NCBI RefSeq assembly: GCF_005144965.1
Contig: NZ_CP039704.1
Coordinates: 1,302,001-1,366,000 of the forward strand
Source of the DNA: Hankyongella ginsenosidimutans
Lineage (GTDB): Bacteria > Pseudomonadota > Alphaproteobacteria > Sphingomonadales > Sphingomonadaceae
DNA: 64,000 bases
Direction of reading: 5' to 3'
Numbering within the stretch: position 1 is the stretch's first letter; each line of letters begins with the position of its first letter. Position numbers and translations under genes: made by a program. Below the pieces are notes generated by a model. That model searched no databases and was not told the DNA's origin. It saw only the letters and a list, made by a program, of their open reading frames with translations. This document shows positions 44,192 to 54,543 of this stretch, piece by piece.

Positions 44192-44905
44192 TTGGCGCTC
44201 ACAGCGTTTCTCCTTGCAGCAGCGGCCACGGCAGCGCCCGTGCTGCCGAGCCTGCCGCCGCTCTTGATGGAGCCGGACGGCCGCTCCTATCTGTTCGAAA
44301 GCTATGACGGCGACCGCAAGGTCGGCGAGCACAAGATCACGTTTCGCGCAGCCGCAGGCACGCTGGTGGTCGATGTCGAAGCGCGGATGGCCGGCAAGAT
44401 CATGATGTTCGGCTTCGACTACGACCATCGGGCGCGCGAGATCTGGCGCGACGGCGGGCTGCAGCGCCTCCAGTCCAAGACCACCCTCAACAGCCGGACC
44501 GACTGGGTGGATGCCACACGCGTCGGCGAGGAAATCGACATCCGTTCGAAATTCGGCGCTTTCACGGCACCTGCGTCCATCGTGCCGACTGGCTGGTGGA
44601 ACCCGGGCTGGTCCGACGACAACACCATGCTGAACAGCCAGAAGGGCACCCTGGAAGACGTTGTCATCAAGGCGGTCGAGCCGATGCGGGGCGGCGGCGA
44701 GGAGCTGCTGGTGCGCGGCAAGCTCAACATCGATGTGACCTACGACGACAAGAAATGCCTGGCCGGACTCGACTTTCGCCTGCCGGTCACCGGCAAGCGC
44801 ATCACCTACAAGCTGGTGGCGCGCCCGCTGGCCTCAGCCGCCCCGGACCTCGCGAAGGAGCCGCTGATCGCGCGCTGCCTGGCGACCGGCGGCAGCGCAT
44901 CGTGA
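44192..44905 (+). CDS. Periplasmic DUF6134-type protein
   Basis: 237 residues starting at a TTG (44192) with GGGGAG five bases upstream. A signal-like N-terminus (LTAFLLAAAATAAPVLP) precedes a beta-rich domain: YLFESYDGDRKVGEHKITF, MMFGFDYDHRAREIW, SIVPTGWWNPGWSDDNTMLNSQKGTLEDV, and DVTYDDKKCLAGLDF. The pattern matches a family I know as DUF6134, of unknown function. Third gene of the sigma-ChrR operon, so probably a stress-induced envelope protein. Confidence 0.65.
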   Translation: MALTAFLLAAAATAAPVLPSLPPLLMEPDGRSYLFESYDGDRKVGEHKITFRAAAGTLVVDVEARMAGKIMMFGFDYDHRAREIWRDGGLQRLQSKTTLNSRTDWVDATRVGEEIDIRSKFGAFTAPASIVPTGWWNPGWSDDNTMLNSQKGTLEDVVIKAVEPMRGGGEELLVRGKLNIDVTYDDKKCLAGLDFRLPVTGKRITYKLVARPLASAAPDLAKEPLIARCLATGGSAS

Positions 44906-45661
44906 GCGTACTGCCGCGCACGCTCTGGCTGATCGGCGCCTCGACCGGCATCGGCCGGGAAACCGCGCTCCAGCTTGCCCGCGCCGGCGCGACCGTCGTG
45001 GCCAGCGCCCGCAGCGCCGGCAAGCTGGCGAGTCTCGCCGAAGAAGCGCCCCGGGGCGCATCGTGCCGCTGGCCTGCGACGCCGCCGATCCCGAGAGCCT
45101 CAAGGCTGCCTACGCTGCCGCCAAGGCCGTTGCCGGCCCGATCGAGGCGCTGCTGTTCGCCGCTGCCACCTGGACCCCGGAGACCGAACAGGCAGTGGCG
45201 CTTGCGCCGGTGCGCCATGTCTTCGAAGTGAATTTCTTCGGCTGTCTGGCCGCCATCGAGGCCGTCACGCCGGACATGATGGTGGCCGGACGCGGGCGGA
45301 TCGCGGTCATTTCCTCGGTCGCCGGCTTTCGCGGCCTGCCGCGTGCATTGGCCTACGGATCCTCCAAGGCCGCGATGACCCACATGGCGGAGACCCTGCG
45401 CCTGCAGTTGTGGCGGCATGGCATCATCGTGCAGGTGGTACACCCCGGCTTCGTGCGCACGCCGCTGACCGACAAGAACGACTTTCCCATGCCGTTCCTC
45501 ATGGAACCGGACCAGGCAGCCGCGCGCATCGTCGCGGGGCTGCAGTCGGACCGTTTCGAGATCACCTTTCCCGCCGGTTCACGATGCTGCTGAAGCTGCT
45601 GCGCTGCCTGCCCTACGCCTGGTATTTCCCGGCCGTGCGTCGGGCGACCGGCATGCGCTAA
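44902..45661 (+). CDS. Short-chain dehydrogenase/reductase
   Basis: About 252 residues with breaks near 45055 and 45575. Rossmann motif LIGASTGIGRETALQLARAG, catalytic Ser region IAVISSVAGFRG and catalytic Tyr-Lys in AYGSSKAAM, then HPGFVRTPLTDK. GTG start overlapping the DUF6134 stop by GTGA. An SDR is also a member of the RpoE-ChrR regulon in Rhodobacter, so membership here fits. Substrate unknown. Its stop overlaps the convergent rppH stop. Confidence 0.85.
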
Positions 45662-46128
45662 TCCGCCAGATGGGCAAAACGGCGCACGAGTTCGGCATAG
45701 ACCTCGCGCTTGAACGGCACCGCCAGCGCCGGCAGGTCCGCCAGAGGCAACCAGCGCCAGGTACGAAATTCCGGATGGGCGGTCGCGAGATCGATCTCGT
45801 CGTCCGTCCCAAGGAAGCGCATGGCGAACCATTTCTGCGCCTGGCCGCGGTAGCGCCCGCCCCACATGCGCCCCACCAGATGCTCCGGGAGGTCATAATG
45901 CAGCCATTCCGGCAATTCCGCGATCAGGCCGGCGTTCCGAGTGCCGATTTCCTCCTCCAGTTCGCGAAACGCCGCCGCCAGCGGGTCCTCGCCGGGGTCG
46001 ATGCCGCCCTGCGGCATCTGCCAGGCCTCCGCGACGGTGTCGATGCGCTGGCCGACGAACGCATGCCCCGCACCGTTCAGCAGCATGATGCCGGCGCAGG
46101 GGCGATAGGGCAGCGAGGATGTCGCCAT
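45658..46128 (-). CDS. rppH: RNA pyrophosphohydrolase RppH (Nudix)
   Basis: 156 residues. RPCAGIMLLNGAGHAFVGQRID, then WQMPQGGIDPGEDPLAAAFRELEEEIG, i.e. the Nudix box GGIDxGEDPxxAAxRELxEEIG, and WRWLPLADLPALAVPFKREVY at the C-terminus. Converts 5'-triphosphate RNA to monophosphate to start decay. The ATG at 46128 has GGAG eight bases upstream. Confidence 0.92.
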   Translation of the reverse strand: MATSSLPYRPCAGIMLLNGAGHAFVGQRIDTVAEAWQMPQGGIDPGEDPLAAAFRELEEEIGTRNAGLIAELPEWLHYDLPEHLVGRMWGGRYRGQAQKWFAMRFLGTDDEIDLATAHPEFRTWRWLPLADLPALAVPFKREVYAELVRRFAHLAD

Positions 46129-46160
46129 CGAAGTCTCCGGGTCGTGTGGGCAGCCGTTCG

Positions 46161-47064
46161 ATGACGCATGTGCACCCGATTGTCCATCACCCGCAGTATA
46201 CGGCGCCCTGCCGCCGGGGCACCGCTTCCCGATGGACAAATATCAGGCGGTCATGCTGGCGCTGACGGATCAAGGCGCCGCCCACTGGAGTGCCACGCAC
46301 AGCCCGCAACCGATCGGGCAGGCCGATGCAGCGCGCGTCCACGGTACAACCTATGCTGCCCAGGTCTTCGCCAGCGACTTGCCGCCGGAGGCGACACGCC
46401 GGATCGGCTTTGCAGTCACACCGGCGATCGTGCAGCGCGCGCGACTGGCGAGCGGCGGCACGCTGCTAGCGGCGCGGCTGGCGCTCGTGCATGGCTGCGC
46501 CTCCAACACCGCCGGCGGCAGTCACCACGCCGGGCCGTGGGGCGGCTCCGGCTACTGCGTGTTCAACGATGTCGGTATTGCTGCGACGCTGCTGCTGGCG
46601 AACGGCGAGATCGAAAGTGCGGCCGTGCTCGATCTCGATGTGCACCAGGGGACGGAACTGCGGCACTGTTCGCGGACGAACCGCGCGTGGTCACAGCGTC
46701 CATCCACTGCGCGGCGAACTTCCCGCACCGCAAGGTGCCGGGCGATCTTGATGTCGGGCTGCCTATCGGGACTGGAGACCATGCCTATCTGGAAGCTTTG
46801 GCGCAGATGTTGCCAAAGTTGCTCGCGCGCAAACCCGCGCTGCTGTTCTACAACGCTGGGGTCGACCCGCATGCGGATGACCGACTCGGGCGGCTGGCGC
46901 TGACGACCGCCGGCCTGGCGGAGCGCGACCGCATGGTGCGCACGGCCTGCGGATCGGCGCGCGTGCCGCTGGTGAGCGTCATGGGCGGCGGGTACGGCAG
47001 CGACGCGGCGGCGATCGGCCGTCTGCACGCGCAGACCATCGCCGTTATGGCCGGCGTCCTTTAG
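46161..47064 (+). CDS. Histone deacetylase-like (AcuC/class II) amidohydrolase
   Basis: About 300 residues with breaks near 46207 and 46655. MTHVHPIVHHPQYTAPLPPGHRFPMDKYQ, SNTAGGSHHAGPWGGSGYCVFNDV with the paired catalytic His, LDLDVHQGNG with the zinc-binding Asp and His, and FYNAGVDPHADDRLGRLALT with the second zinc Asp. Likely deacetylates acetylpolyamines or other amides, and bacterial substrates are mostly unknown. Divergent from rppH with 32 bases between starts. Confidence 0.9.
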
Positions 47065-47226
47065 CCCAACTTGCCGGGGCCAAGAATATCTGCCCTGCGA
47101 TCCTCTGGCGGGGCGCGTTCCGGCTTGCTACATACGCACCCGCAGGTCGGCGTCGTCTAGCGCCACCGCTCGACTCCTGTGCAGGTGCCGATTAGAGTTC
47201 CGGCCCGCATCTGATAAGGATACTTC
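47065..47226. other. Intergenic region upstream of korA
   Basis: 162 bases without a supported gene or RNA. AAGGA lies six bases before the korA ATG. No operator recognised. Confidence 0.4.
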
Positions 47227-49098
47227 ATGGCCACAGCATATAAGGAGGCTGCCGCCGCGCGTTCGCTTGCTGGCGATGCGGCCGCGGTTGTCGTGCGCTT
47301 TGCCGGCGACTCAGGGATGGCATGCAACTGACCGGCGGTCAGTTCACGCTCTCGACGGCGCTCGCCGGCAATGACCTGGCGACCTTCCGGACTTCCCCGC
47401 CGAAATCCGCGCGCCGACCGGCACCCTGTTCGGCGTGTCCTCGTTCCAGATCAATTTCGGCGCGACCGAGATCGACACCGCCGGCGACGACATCGACGTG
47501 CTGTTCGCCATGAACCCCGCGGCGCTGAAAACCAACCTCAGCGCCCTGAAACAGGGCGGCGTAATCTTCGCCGATACCTACGAGTTCAACGCCCGCAACC
47601 TCGCCAAGGCCGGCTATGCCAGCAACCCGCTGGAAGATGGCAGCCTCAAGGGCTATCAGGTCGAAGCACTGAACGTGACCCAGTTGACGCTCGATGCGGT
47701 CAAGCCGTTCGGGCTCGGCAACAAGGAAGCGATCCGCACGAAGAACATGTGGACGCTGGGCCTGGCGCTCTGGCTGTTCGACCGCGACCGCCAGCCCCTG
47801 GTCGACTGGATCAACGGCAAGTTCGCCAAGAAGGCGGACATTGCCGCTGCGAACGTCGCTGCGCTGAACGCCGGCCATGCCTTCGGCGAGACGGCGGAGC
47901 TGGGGCTGAAGCGGGTTCACCTCAACCCGATCGAGTCGCAGCCCGGCTTGTACCGCACCATCACCGGTGGTGAGGCGCTCTCGCTTGGCCTGGTCGCCGG
48001 CGCACAGCTGTCCGGGCTGGAGCTGTTCCTGGGTTCCTACCCGATCACCCCGGCCTCGCCGCTGCTGCACGCGCTGGCGAAGCTGAAGGAATTCGGCGTC
48101 ACCACCTTCCAGGCCGAGGACGAAATCGCTGCGATCTGCGCCGCCATCGGTGCCAGCTATGCCGGCAAGCTGGGCATCACCTCGTCGTCCGGCCCCGGCA
48201 TCGCGCTGAAGGGCGAGGCCATGGGCCTTGCCATCATGACCGAACTGCCGCTGGTGATCGTCAACTCGCAGCGCGGCGGCCCCTCGACCGGCCTGCCGAC
48301 CAAGACAGAACAGTCCGACCTCTATCAAGCAGTTTATGGCCGCAACGGCGACGCGCCGCTGGCCGTGATCGCGGCGCGCTCGGCCGCCGACTGCTTCGAC
48401 GCCGCGATCGAGGCGTGCCGGCTGGCCGTGCAGTTCATGACCCCGGTTATGCTGCTGACGGACGGCTATATCGCCAATGCCGCCGAGCCGTGGCGCGTGC
48501 CGAGCCTTGGCGACTATGCGCCGTTCCCGGTGCAGTTTCACACGACGCCGCCGGCTGAAGGCGAACGACTGAACCCTACGCCCGCGACCCGGAAACCCTG
48601 GCGCGCATCTGGATCAAGCCCGGCGCGCCGGGCCTCACCCACCGGATCGGCGGCATCGAGAAAGGCTACGACACCGGCGACATCAGCTACGACGCCGCCA
48701 ACCACCAGAAGATGACCGACACCCGTGCCAACAAGATCCTCGGGATCGCCCGGCACATCCCACCGCAGGAGGTGACGATCGGCGCGCCGGAGGGCGATCT
48801 GGTCGTCGTCGGCTGGGGCTCGACCTACGGGCCGATCGCCCAGGCGGTCACCCGTGCGCGCAAGGCCGGCAAGGCGGTCAGCCATGTCCATCTGCGCCAC
48901 ATCTGGCCGCTGCCCGAAAATCTCGGTCCGCTGCTCAAGGGCTTCAAGCGTATCCTGGTGCCGGAAATGAACACCGGACAGCTGAAGACCCTGTTGCGCG
49001 ACCAGCTGCTGGTCGACGCCCGGCCCTACAACAAGGTCTCGGGCCAGCCGTTCAAGATTCGCGAGATCGAGGCCGCCATCGAGGCGGCGCTGGCGTAA
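47227..49098 (+). CDS. korA: 2-Oxoacid:ferredoxin oxidoreductase, alpha/gamma-fused subunit (KorA)
   Basis: Subunit of the CoA-dependent 2-oxoglutarate (or related 2-oxoacid):ferredoxin oxidoreductase. The N-terminal gamma domain begins VVVRFAGDSGDGMQLTGGQFT after repair near 47318, with FPAEIRAPTGTLFGVSSFQINFG. The alpha part includes FLGSYPITPASPLLHAL, FQAEDEIAAICAAIGASYAGK and SSSGPGIALKGEAMGLAIMTELPLVIVNSQRGGPSTGLPTKTEQSDL, and ends with a C-terminal VSHVHLRHIWPLP. Breaks near 47318, 47390 and 48570. About 624 residues. Pairs with the beta subunit 16 bases downstream. Confidence 0.92.
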
Positions 49099-49114
49099 GC
49101 CGAGGAACAGACCC

Positions 49115-50136
49115 ATGAACGACATGACCGACCTGAAACCACTGACCCCGGACGACTTCACCTCCGACCAGGAGGTGCGCTGGTGCCCCGGCTGCGGCGA
49201 TTACGCCATCCTGAAGTGCATGCAGCGCACGCTTCCTGCGCTGGGAGCACGGCCCGAGAACACCGTGTTCATCTCTGGCATCGGCTGCTCCAGCCGCTTC
49301 CCTATTACATGGCGACCTACGGCTTCCACACCATCCACGGCCGCGCGCCAGCGGTGGCAACCGGACTGAAGCTCGCCAATCCGGACCTCGATGTCTGGGT
49401 CATCACCGGCGACGGCGACGCGCTGTCGATCGGCGGCAACCACACGATGCATGCGATCCGCCGCAACGTCGACCTCAACATCCTGCTGTTCAACAACGAG
49501 ATTTACGGCCTGACCAGGGTCAGTACTCGCCGACCAGCCGGGTAGGCACCCGCTCGCCGTCGACGCCGTTCGGCTCGGTCGACCGCCCGGTCTCGGCCTG
49601 CGGCTTCGCGCTTGGCTCGAACGGCCGCTTCGTCGCCCGCACCATCGACACCGCTCAAAAGCACATGCCGGAGGTGTTCGCCCGCGCCTACCAGCACAAG
49701 GGCGCAAGCTTCGTGGAAATCTTCCAGAACTGCATCGTCTATAACGACGGCGTCTGGGCCGTTCACCGAAAAGCCGGTCGCTGCCGACACCCAGTTGCTG
49801 CTGGAGCACGGCAAGCCGATGATCTTCGGGAAGAACAAGGACAAGGGCCTGCGCCTCAACCGCGACAGCCTGCACCTCGAGGTCGTGACTGTCGGTGTGG
49901 ACGGCGTGAGCCTCGACGACGTTCTGGTACACGACGAGACCAACAAGGCGGTCGCGCAGATGCTGGTCGAGATGCCGTTCGGGCCATTTCCGGTCGCGCT
50001 CGGCGTGCTCTACTGCGATCCGGCGCCGACCTTCGAGTCCGCCGTGATCGCGCAGGCACGGGACGTGGCGGCCAAACGGGGTGCTGCCGATTTCGACAAA
50101 CTGCTGCGCGACGGCCAGACCTGGACAGTGCGTTAG
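49115..50136 (+). CDS. korB: 2-Oxoacid:ferredoxin oxidoreductase, beta subunit (KorB)
   Basis: TPP-binding subunit. [64 protein letters not shown], and the TPP/Mg motif [15 protein letters not shown]...[21 protein letters not shown]. Breaks near 49305, 49520 and 49765. About 340 residues. The KorAB pair without separate ferredoxin-like delta subunit is the two-subunit type found in aerobic alphaproteobacteria, supplying reduced ferredoxin from the TCA cycle. Confidence 0.92.
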
Positions 50137-50230
50137 GGACGGCGCGGTAACGCTGGGCAGATCGCGGCATTTTTGGGCAATTACGCGAAGGATCGACCGC
50201 CGCCCAGCCGTAGAAGCCATGAGGAGCATG

Positions 50231-50793
50231 ATGCGGCGGATGGATGAGACCCTCAGACCGATGCCGCGCTGGTGGCTGGCGTTGCCGCCGGCGATTCGGC
50301 TGCGTTCTCGGCGCTGGTCGACCGTCATCATGCACGCATCGTTGCGCTTGCCTCACGCATCTTGATGGACGGCAGCGCTGCGGAGGATATTGTGCAGGAA
50401 GCGTTTCTGAGGCTCTGGCGACGGCCCAACGCTTACGACCCGCGCGCGGCGCTTTCAGCGCCTGGATCAAGCGCGTCGTCGTCAATCTCTGCCTTGATCG
50501 CAAACGCATGATCCGTCCGGTCGAGGATCTGGACGCTGTCGCCGAGACCGCCGGCGACACCCCACCCAGAGCAGGCGGCGCTCGCCAACGACCGCGCCGC
50601 CAGACTGCACGCCGCCCTGCTGGATGTGCCAGCCCGGCAGCGGGCGGCGCTGGCACTGTTTTACGTCGACGGCCTGAGCATGGCGGAGGTCGCCCACGCG
50701 ATGGAAACCCAGCCCAAGGCGGTCGAATCACTGTTGTCGCGCGGCCGCGCGCACCTGAAGGCCCTGCTCACCCCGCTCAAGGAGGCGCTATGA
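50231..50793 (+). CDS. ECF sigma factor, second module
   Basis: About 188 residues after three breaks (near 50265, 50440 and 50570). Region 2: DSAAFSALVDRHHARIVALASRILMDGSAAEDIVQEAFLRLWRRPNAYDP, then GAFSAWIKRVVVNLCLDRKR. Region 4: LLDVPARQRAALALFYVDGLSMAEVAHAMETQPKAVESLLSRGRAHLKALL. GAGGAG lies four bases before the chosen ATG, and neighbouring in-frame ATGs at 50219, 50228 and 50240 are possible. First gene of a three-gene module with an anti-sigma and a CpxP-like protein. Confidence 0.88.
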
Positions 50794-51281
50794 CCGCGCA
50801 CGTGTCGATCGAGACGGTTACGGCACTGCTTCAGACCTACGGTGCCGACCCGGATCGCTGGCCACCGGAACTGCGCGGCCCGGCCACCGCACGCCTTGCC
50901 GCGCAGCCGGCGCTGGCGGCGCTCGCCGCCGCCGAATGCGCGCTGGACGAAGATCTCGCACAGTGGCCGGCGCACGCAAGCCGCCTTGAGGCGCGCGCCG
51001 CGCTCGTCGCTCTGGCGCAGTCGACGCCGCAGGACATCGCACCGAACCACGACGTCCCCGCCGCCCTGCCGCGCAACTGGCGGCGCGGGCTAGTCGGCGC
51101 CGGCGGGCTGGTCGCTGCGGGGCTTGCCGTCGCGTTGGTGACAACGCCGGCCGACGTCCCGGTTCCGCAAACAGCCAGTGCGCCGGCAACGGTGGTGCGT
51201 GTCGCCGCACCCACGGTCTTGACCGACGACGACGCCTTGCAGATGGTTTTCTCCGAAGTCGACTCTGACGAATGGCTATGA
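50790..51281 (+). CDS. Predicted membrane anti-sigma factor
   Basis: 163 residues overlapping the sigma stop by ATGA. The cytoplasmic N-terminal half includes IETVTALLQTYGADPDRWPPELRG, a single membrane helix follows (RRGLVGAGGLVAAGLAVALVT), then a short periplasmic tail. No zinc-finger HxxxCxxC motif. The role is inferred from position and topology. A segment with the wording YGADPDRWP is known from other such proteins next to ECF factors. Confidence 0.7.
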   Translation: MTAHVSIETVTALLQTYGADPDRWPPELRGPATARLAAQPALAALAAAECALDEDLAQWPAHASRLEARAALVALAQSTPQDIAPNHDVPAALPRNWRRGLVGAGGLVAAGLAVALVTTPADVPVPQTASAPATVVRVAAPTVLTDDDALQMVFSEVDSDEWL

Positions 51282-51755
51282 TGTTCCGAACCACCCTCCT
51301 TGCCGCCAGCCTGCTGTTCGCCGCCACCGCCGCCGCGCACGCCCAGCTGGCCCCGGACCTTGGCGGCCCACCACCCGGCGAGCCGCTGTTCCTGCAGAAC
51401 ATGTCCACTGAGGGCCGCGAGATCATGAGCGCTGCCTGGAAAGCCGGCAAGAATCCTGAAGCCGCGCAGGCTACCCGCCAGGTGCAGCAGCAGATCATCG
51501 ATCTGATTGCCGCCCCGCACTTCGATGAGAATGCGTTGAAGCAGGCGCTGGAGCGGGAGCGCAAGCTTTCTCTGCAATTGCAGCAGCAGCGCCATTGGGC
51601 GCTGGTGAGCGCCGTCTCGCGTCTGACCGACGAAGACCGCCGCGCCTTCGCTTCTTCGTTGGAGGCGTTGCGCGACCGGGCGCAGCGCCGCTTCGCGCGG
51701 CCAGCCGCAGGGCCTGCAGAATTATCGTTCCGTGCGCAGCGGGGACGGGCAATAG
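51278..51755 (+). CDS. CpxP/CnrX-like periplasmic heavy-metal or stress sensor
   Basis: A signal sequence (MMFRTTLLAASLLFAATAAAHA) precedes a mostly helical domain with QVQQQIIDLIAAPHFDENALKQALERERKLSLQLQQQRHWALVSAVSRLTDEDRRAFASSLEAL. This is the four-helix plan of Spy/CpxP/CnrX proteins ('periplasmic heavy-metal sensor'). A break near 51700 restores the end LQNYRSVRSGDGQ and a stop at 51755. Without it the frame would run on to 51844, through the photolyase promoter. Likely modulates the anti-sigma upstream. Confidence 0.7.
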
Positions 51756-51803
51756 CGCGCGTTTTTAAAGGCGTGAATCCAGACCCGCGCGCACCTCGCC
51801 CAT

Positions 51804-51829
51804 TGATCCGCAGGCAGGATTGTCGCGTA
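51804..51829 (+). promoter_or_regulatory. ECF11 (RpoE-ChrR type) promoter of the photolyase-cfa operon
   Basis: TGATCC (51804-51809), 16-base spacer, CGTA (51826-51829). Identical hexamer, spacer length and tetramer to the promoter at 42847. Transcription would begin near 51836, which rules out the GTG at 51834 as photolyase start and favours the TTG at 51870. Confidence 0.8.
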
Positions 51830-51869
51830 TTGTGTGCACTGTAACGGCACATCGATACACGGATTTTGC

Positions 51870-53261
51870 TTGCCTGCCTCCCCTGCCATTGTCTGGTTCC
51901 GCCAGGATCTGCGCCTGTATGACCAAGCTGCGGTGCACGCCGCAGCCGCAGCACGGACAGCCTTCGTCTATGTGCTCGACGAGCACGGCGCTGGCCACTG
52001 GGCGATGGGCGGGGCCAGTCGCTGGTGGTTGCACCATTCCCTGCGCGCCCTTGATTGCGCGCTGCAGGAACGTGGCAACCGGCTGATCCTGCTGCGCGGC
52101 GATCCGGTGCGGCTGCTGGCTGATCTCTCGGACCGGCTGGGCAGCGCGACCGTCCATGCCCTGCGCCATTACGAGCCCTGGGCGCGCCGGCAGGAGCAGG
52201 CGCTCGCCGCACACGCCCCGGTCGCCTTGCATGATGGTGTTGCGCTGCACCCGCCGGAGACGGTGCGCACGGCCGGCGGGACGCCGTTCAAGGTGTTCAC
52301 GCCGTTCTGGCGCACCTTGAGCAATCTGGCCGTGCCGCCCTGCATCCCCGCGCCGGCGCATCTCGGTCCATGCCCTGAAGCCGTGCCGGACGGCGATGCG
52401 CTGGACGACTGGGGCCTGCTGCCGCGCCGGCCGAACTGGGCGCGTGAATTTCCCGCGCACTGGACGCCGGGTGAGGCCGGTGCCGCCCAGCGCCTCGAAA
52501 CGTTCTCACCGCAACATTATGCAGAGCGACGGGATTTCTGCGCCGTCGATGCGACGTCGCGCCTGTCGCCGCACCTGCACTTCGGCGAACTCAGCCCACG
52601 CCGGGTCTGGCATGGCTTTCAGGGGCGCACGGGCGGCGAGGCTTTTCTGCGACAGGTCGGCTGGCGGGATTTCTCGATCAATCTGCTGCTGCATGCGCCG
52701 GACCTGGCGGACGTGAACTGGCGCCGCGAATTCGACGCCTTCCCTGGGCCACGCCCAGGACCAGGAACTGACCGCCTGGCGGCAGGGCGGGACCGGCTAT
52801 CCGATCATCGATGCCGGCATGCGCCAGCTCTGGCGCACCGGTTGGATGCACAACCGGGTGCGGATGATCGCCGCCTCGTTTCTGATCAAGGACCTGATGA
52901 TCGACTGGCGGATCGGCGAGCGCTGGTTCTGGGACACGCTTGTCGACGCCGACCTCGCCAACAACGCCGCCGGCTGGCAGTGGACCGCGGGCTCCGGCGC
53001 GGACGCCGCCCCTATTTCCGCGTCTTCAACCCGGTGACCCAAAGCCAGAAGTTCGATCCGGACGGCGCGTATATCCGCGCCTGGGTGCCGGAACTGGCAA
53101 AGCTGCCGGATGCGCACATCCACGCGCCCTGGCTGGCCCCGGATGCCATCTTGCGCGCCGCTGGCGTGCGCCTGGGCGTTGACTATCCGCACCCCATCGT
53201 CGACCACGGCGCAGCGCGCGCGCATGCGCTGGCGGCTTACGCCACCCTGAGGAGCGCCTGA
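51870..53261 (+). CDS. phrB: Deoxyribodipyrimidine photolyase
   Basis: Light-driven repair of cyclobutane pyrimidine dimers, about 465 residues. The antenna domain opens [21 protein letters not shown], followed by [11 protein letters not shown]. The FAD domain includes [105 protein letters not shown] and [18 protein letters not shown]. Breaks near 52745 and 53010. TTG start inferred from the promoter position. First gene of the second ECF11 operon. Confidence 0.93.
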   Translation: MPASPAIVWFRQDLRLYDQAAVHAAAAARTAFVYVLDEHGAGHWAMGGASRWWLHHSLRALDCALQERGNRLILLRGDPVRLLADLSDRLGSATVHALRHYEPWARRQEQALAAHAPVALHDGVALHPPETVRTAGGTPFKVFTPFWRTLSNLAVPPCIPAPAHLGPCPEAVPDGDALDDWGLLPRRPNWAREFPAHWTPGEAGAAQRLETFSPQHYAERRDFCAVDATSRLSPHLHFGELSPRRVWHGFQGRTGGEAFLRQVGWRDFSINLLLHAPDLADVNWRREFDAFPGPRPGPGTDRLAAGRDRLSDHRCRHAPALAHRLDAQPGADDRRLVSDQGPDDRLADRRALVLGHACRRRPRQQRRRLAVDRGLRRGRRPYFRVFNPVTQSQKFDPDGAYIRAWVPELAKLPDAHIHAPWLAPDAILRAAGVRLGVDYPHPIVDHGAARAHALAAYATLRSA

Positions 53262-53262
53262 C

Positions 53263-54543
53263 ATGCCGCACGCGTCCATCGCCATCGTCGGCAGCGGTAT
53301 CGCCGGCAACAGCGCGGCCTGGGCACTGGCGCGCCATCTCGACGTCACGCAGTACGAGGCGGAGGGCCGTTTCGGCGGCCATGCCTGCACGCTGGACATC
53401 GACATTGCCGGCAAACCGACCCCAGTCGACGCCGGGTTCATCGTCTACAACACCTTGAACTATCCGAACCTGATCCGGCTGTTCGAGACGCTGGGCGTCG
53501 AAACCCAGCCGACCGACATGTCGTTCGGTGTCAGCCTGGCCGACGGCACACTGGAATACCGCAGCGAGGGCCGGGCCAGTGCGCTGCTGGCGCAGAAGCG
53601 TAACCTGCTGCGGCCCGGGTTCTGGCGCATGGGGCGTGACATCCTGCGCTTCTACCGCGCCGGGCCGGCGCTCGACCAGCGCTTCGACCTGGAGGCGACG
53701 ACCTTGCGGGTGCTGCTGGGGCAGCTTGGAGTCTCGCAGAGCTTCATCGACTGGCACATCGTGCCGATGACGGCGGCAATCTGGTCCGCGCCGTTTGCGC
53801 AGGCCCTCGACTTTCCGGCGGCGACGTTCGTGCAGTTCTTCCGCAACCATGGCCTGTTTTCTCTCGGCGCCGCCCGCCGTGGCGCACGGTGACCGGCGGC
53901 AGCCGGCGCTATGTCGCAGCGCTGCATGCGGCAACACCCGCCGAACGCCTGCCCGGCAGCGCGGTCACCCGCATCATCCGCCATGCCGATAGCGTGGAAA
54001 TTCATGCGCATGGCCAGCCGCCACGCCGCTTCGACCAGGTGGTACTGGCCTGCCATGCCGACCAGGCACTGGCGCTCATCGATGCGCCAAGCCTGGCCGA
54101 GCAGCAGGTGCTTGGTGCGTTCCGCACCGCGCCGAACCTGGCGGTGGTCCATGGCGACGCGCGGGCCATGCCGCGCAAGCGCAGCGCCTGGGCCAGCTGG
54201 AACTATGTGACCGGCGGCCCCCGCAGCTCGACGCGCCGGCACCCGTCACCTACTGGATGAACAACCTGCAGGGGCTCGACCCACGCCAGGATATTTTCGT
54301 CAGCCTCAACCCGCAGATCGCGATTGCACCGGATAAGATGTTCCAGACGCTGGAATTCCGGCATCCGGTCTTCGACCTAGCGGCAATCCGCGCCCAGCGC
54401 CGGCTGGAGACGATCCAGGAGCCGACCGGTTGTGGTTCTGCGGCGCCTGGACCCGTTATGGCTTTCATGAGGACGGTTGCGCCTCCGGCCTGGTGATTGC
54501 CGGGATGCTGGCAGCGCGGGTCCACGCGCAGGCGGCGGCGTGA
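53263..54543 (+). CDS. FAD-dependent amine-oxidase-type oxidoreductase
   Basis: About 427 residues with breaks near 53865, 54225 and 54425. Dinucleotide motif IAIVGSGIAGNSAAWALAR, then YEAEGRFGGHA, PVDAGFIVYNTLNYPNL, and a flavin-contact end DRLWFCGAWTRYGFHEDGCASGL. This family (NAD(P)/FAD-binding, COG2907-like) accompanies DUF1365 and CfaA in RpoE-ChrR regulons. It may act with them in modifying unsaturated or cyclopropane fatty acids. Exact chemistry unknown. Confidence 0.88.

Noticed and set aside
47065..47226. Possible tRNA or small RNA upstream of korA
   Set aside because: No cloverleaf or T-loop word GGTTCRANNCC found. No tRNA or rRNA gene was recognised anywhere in the window.
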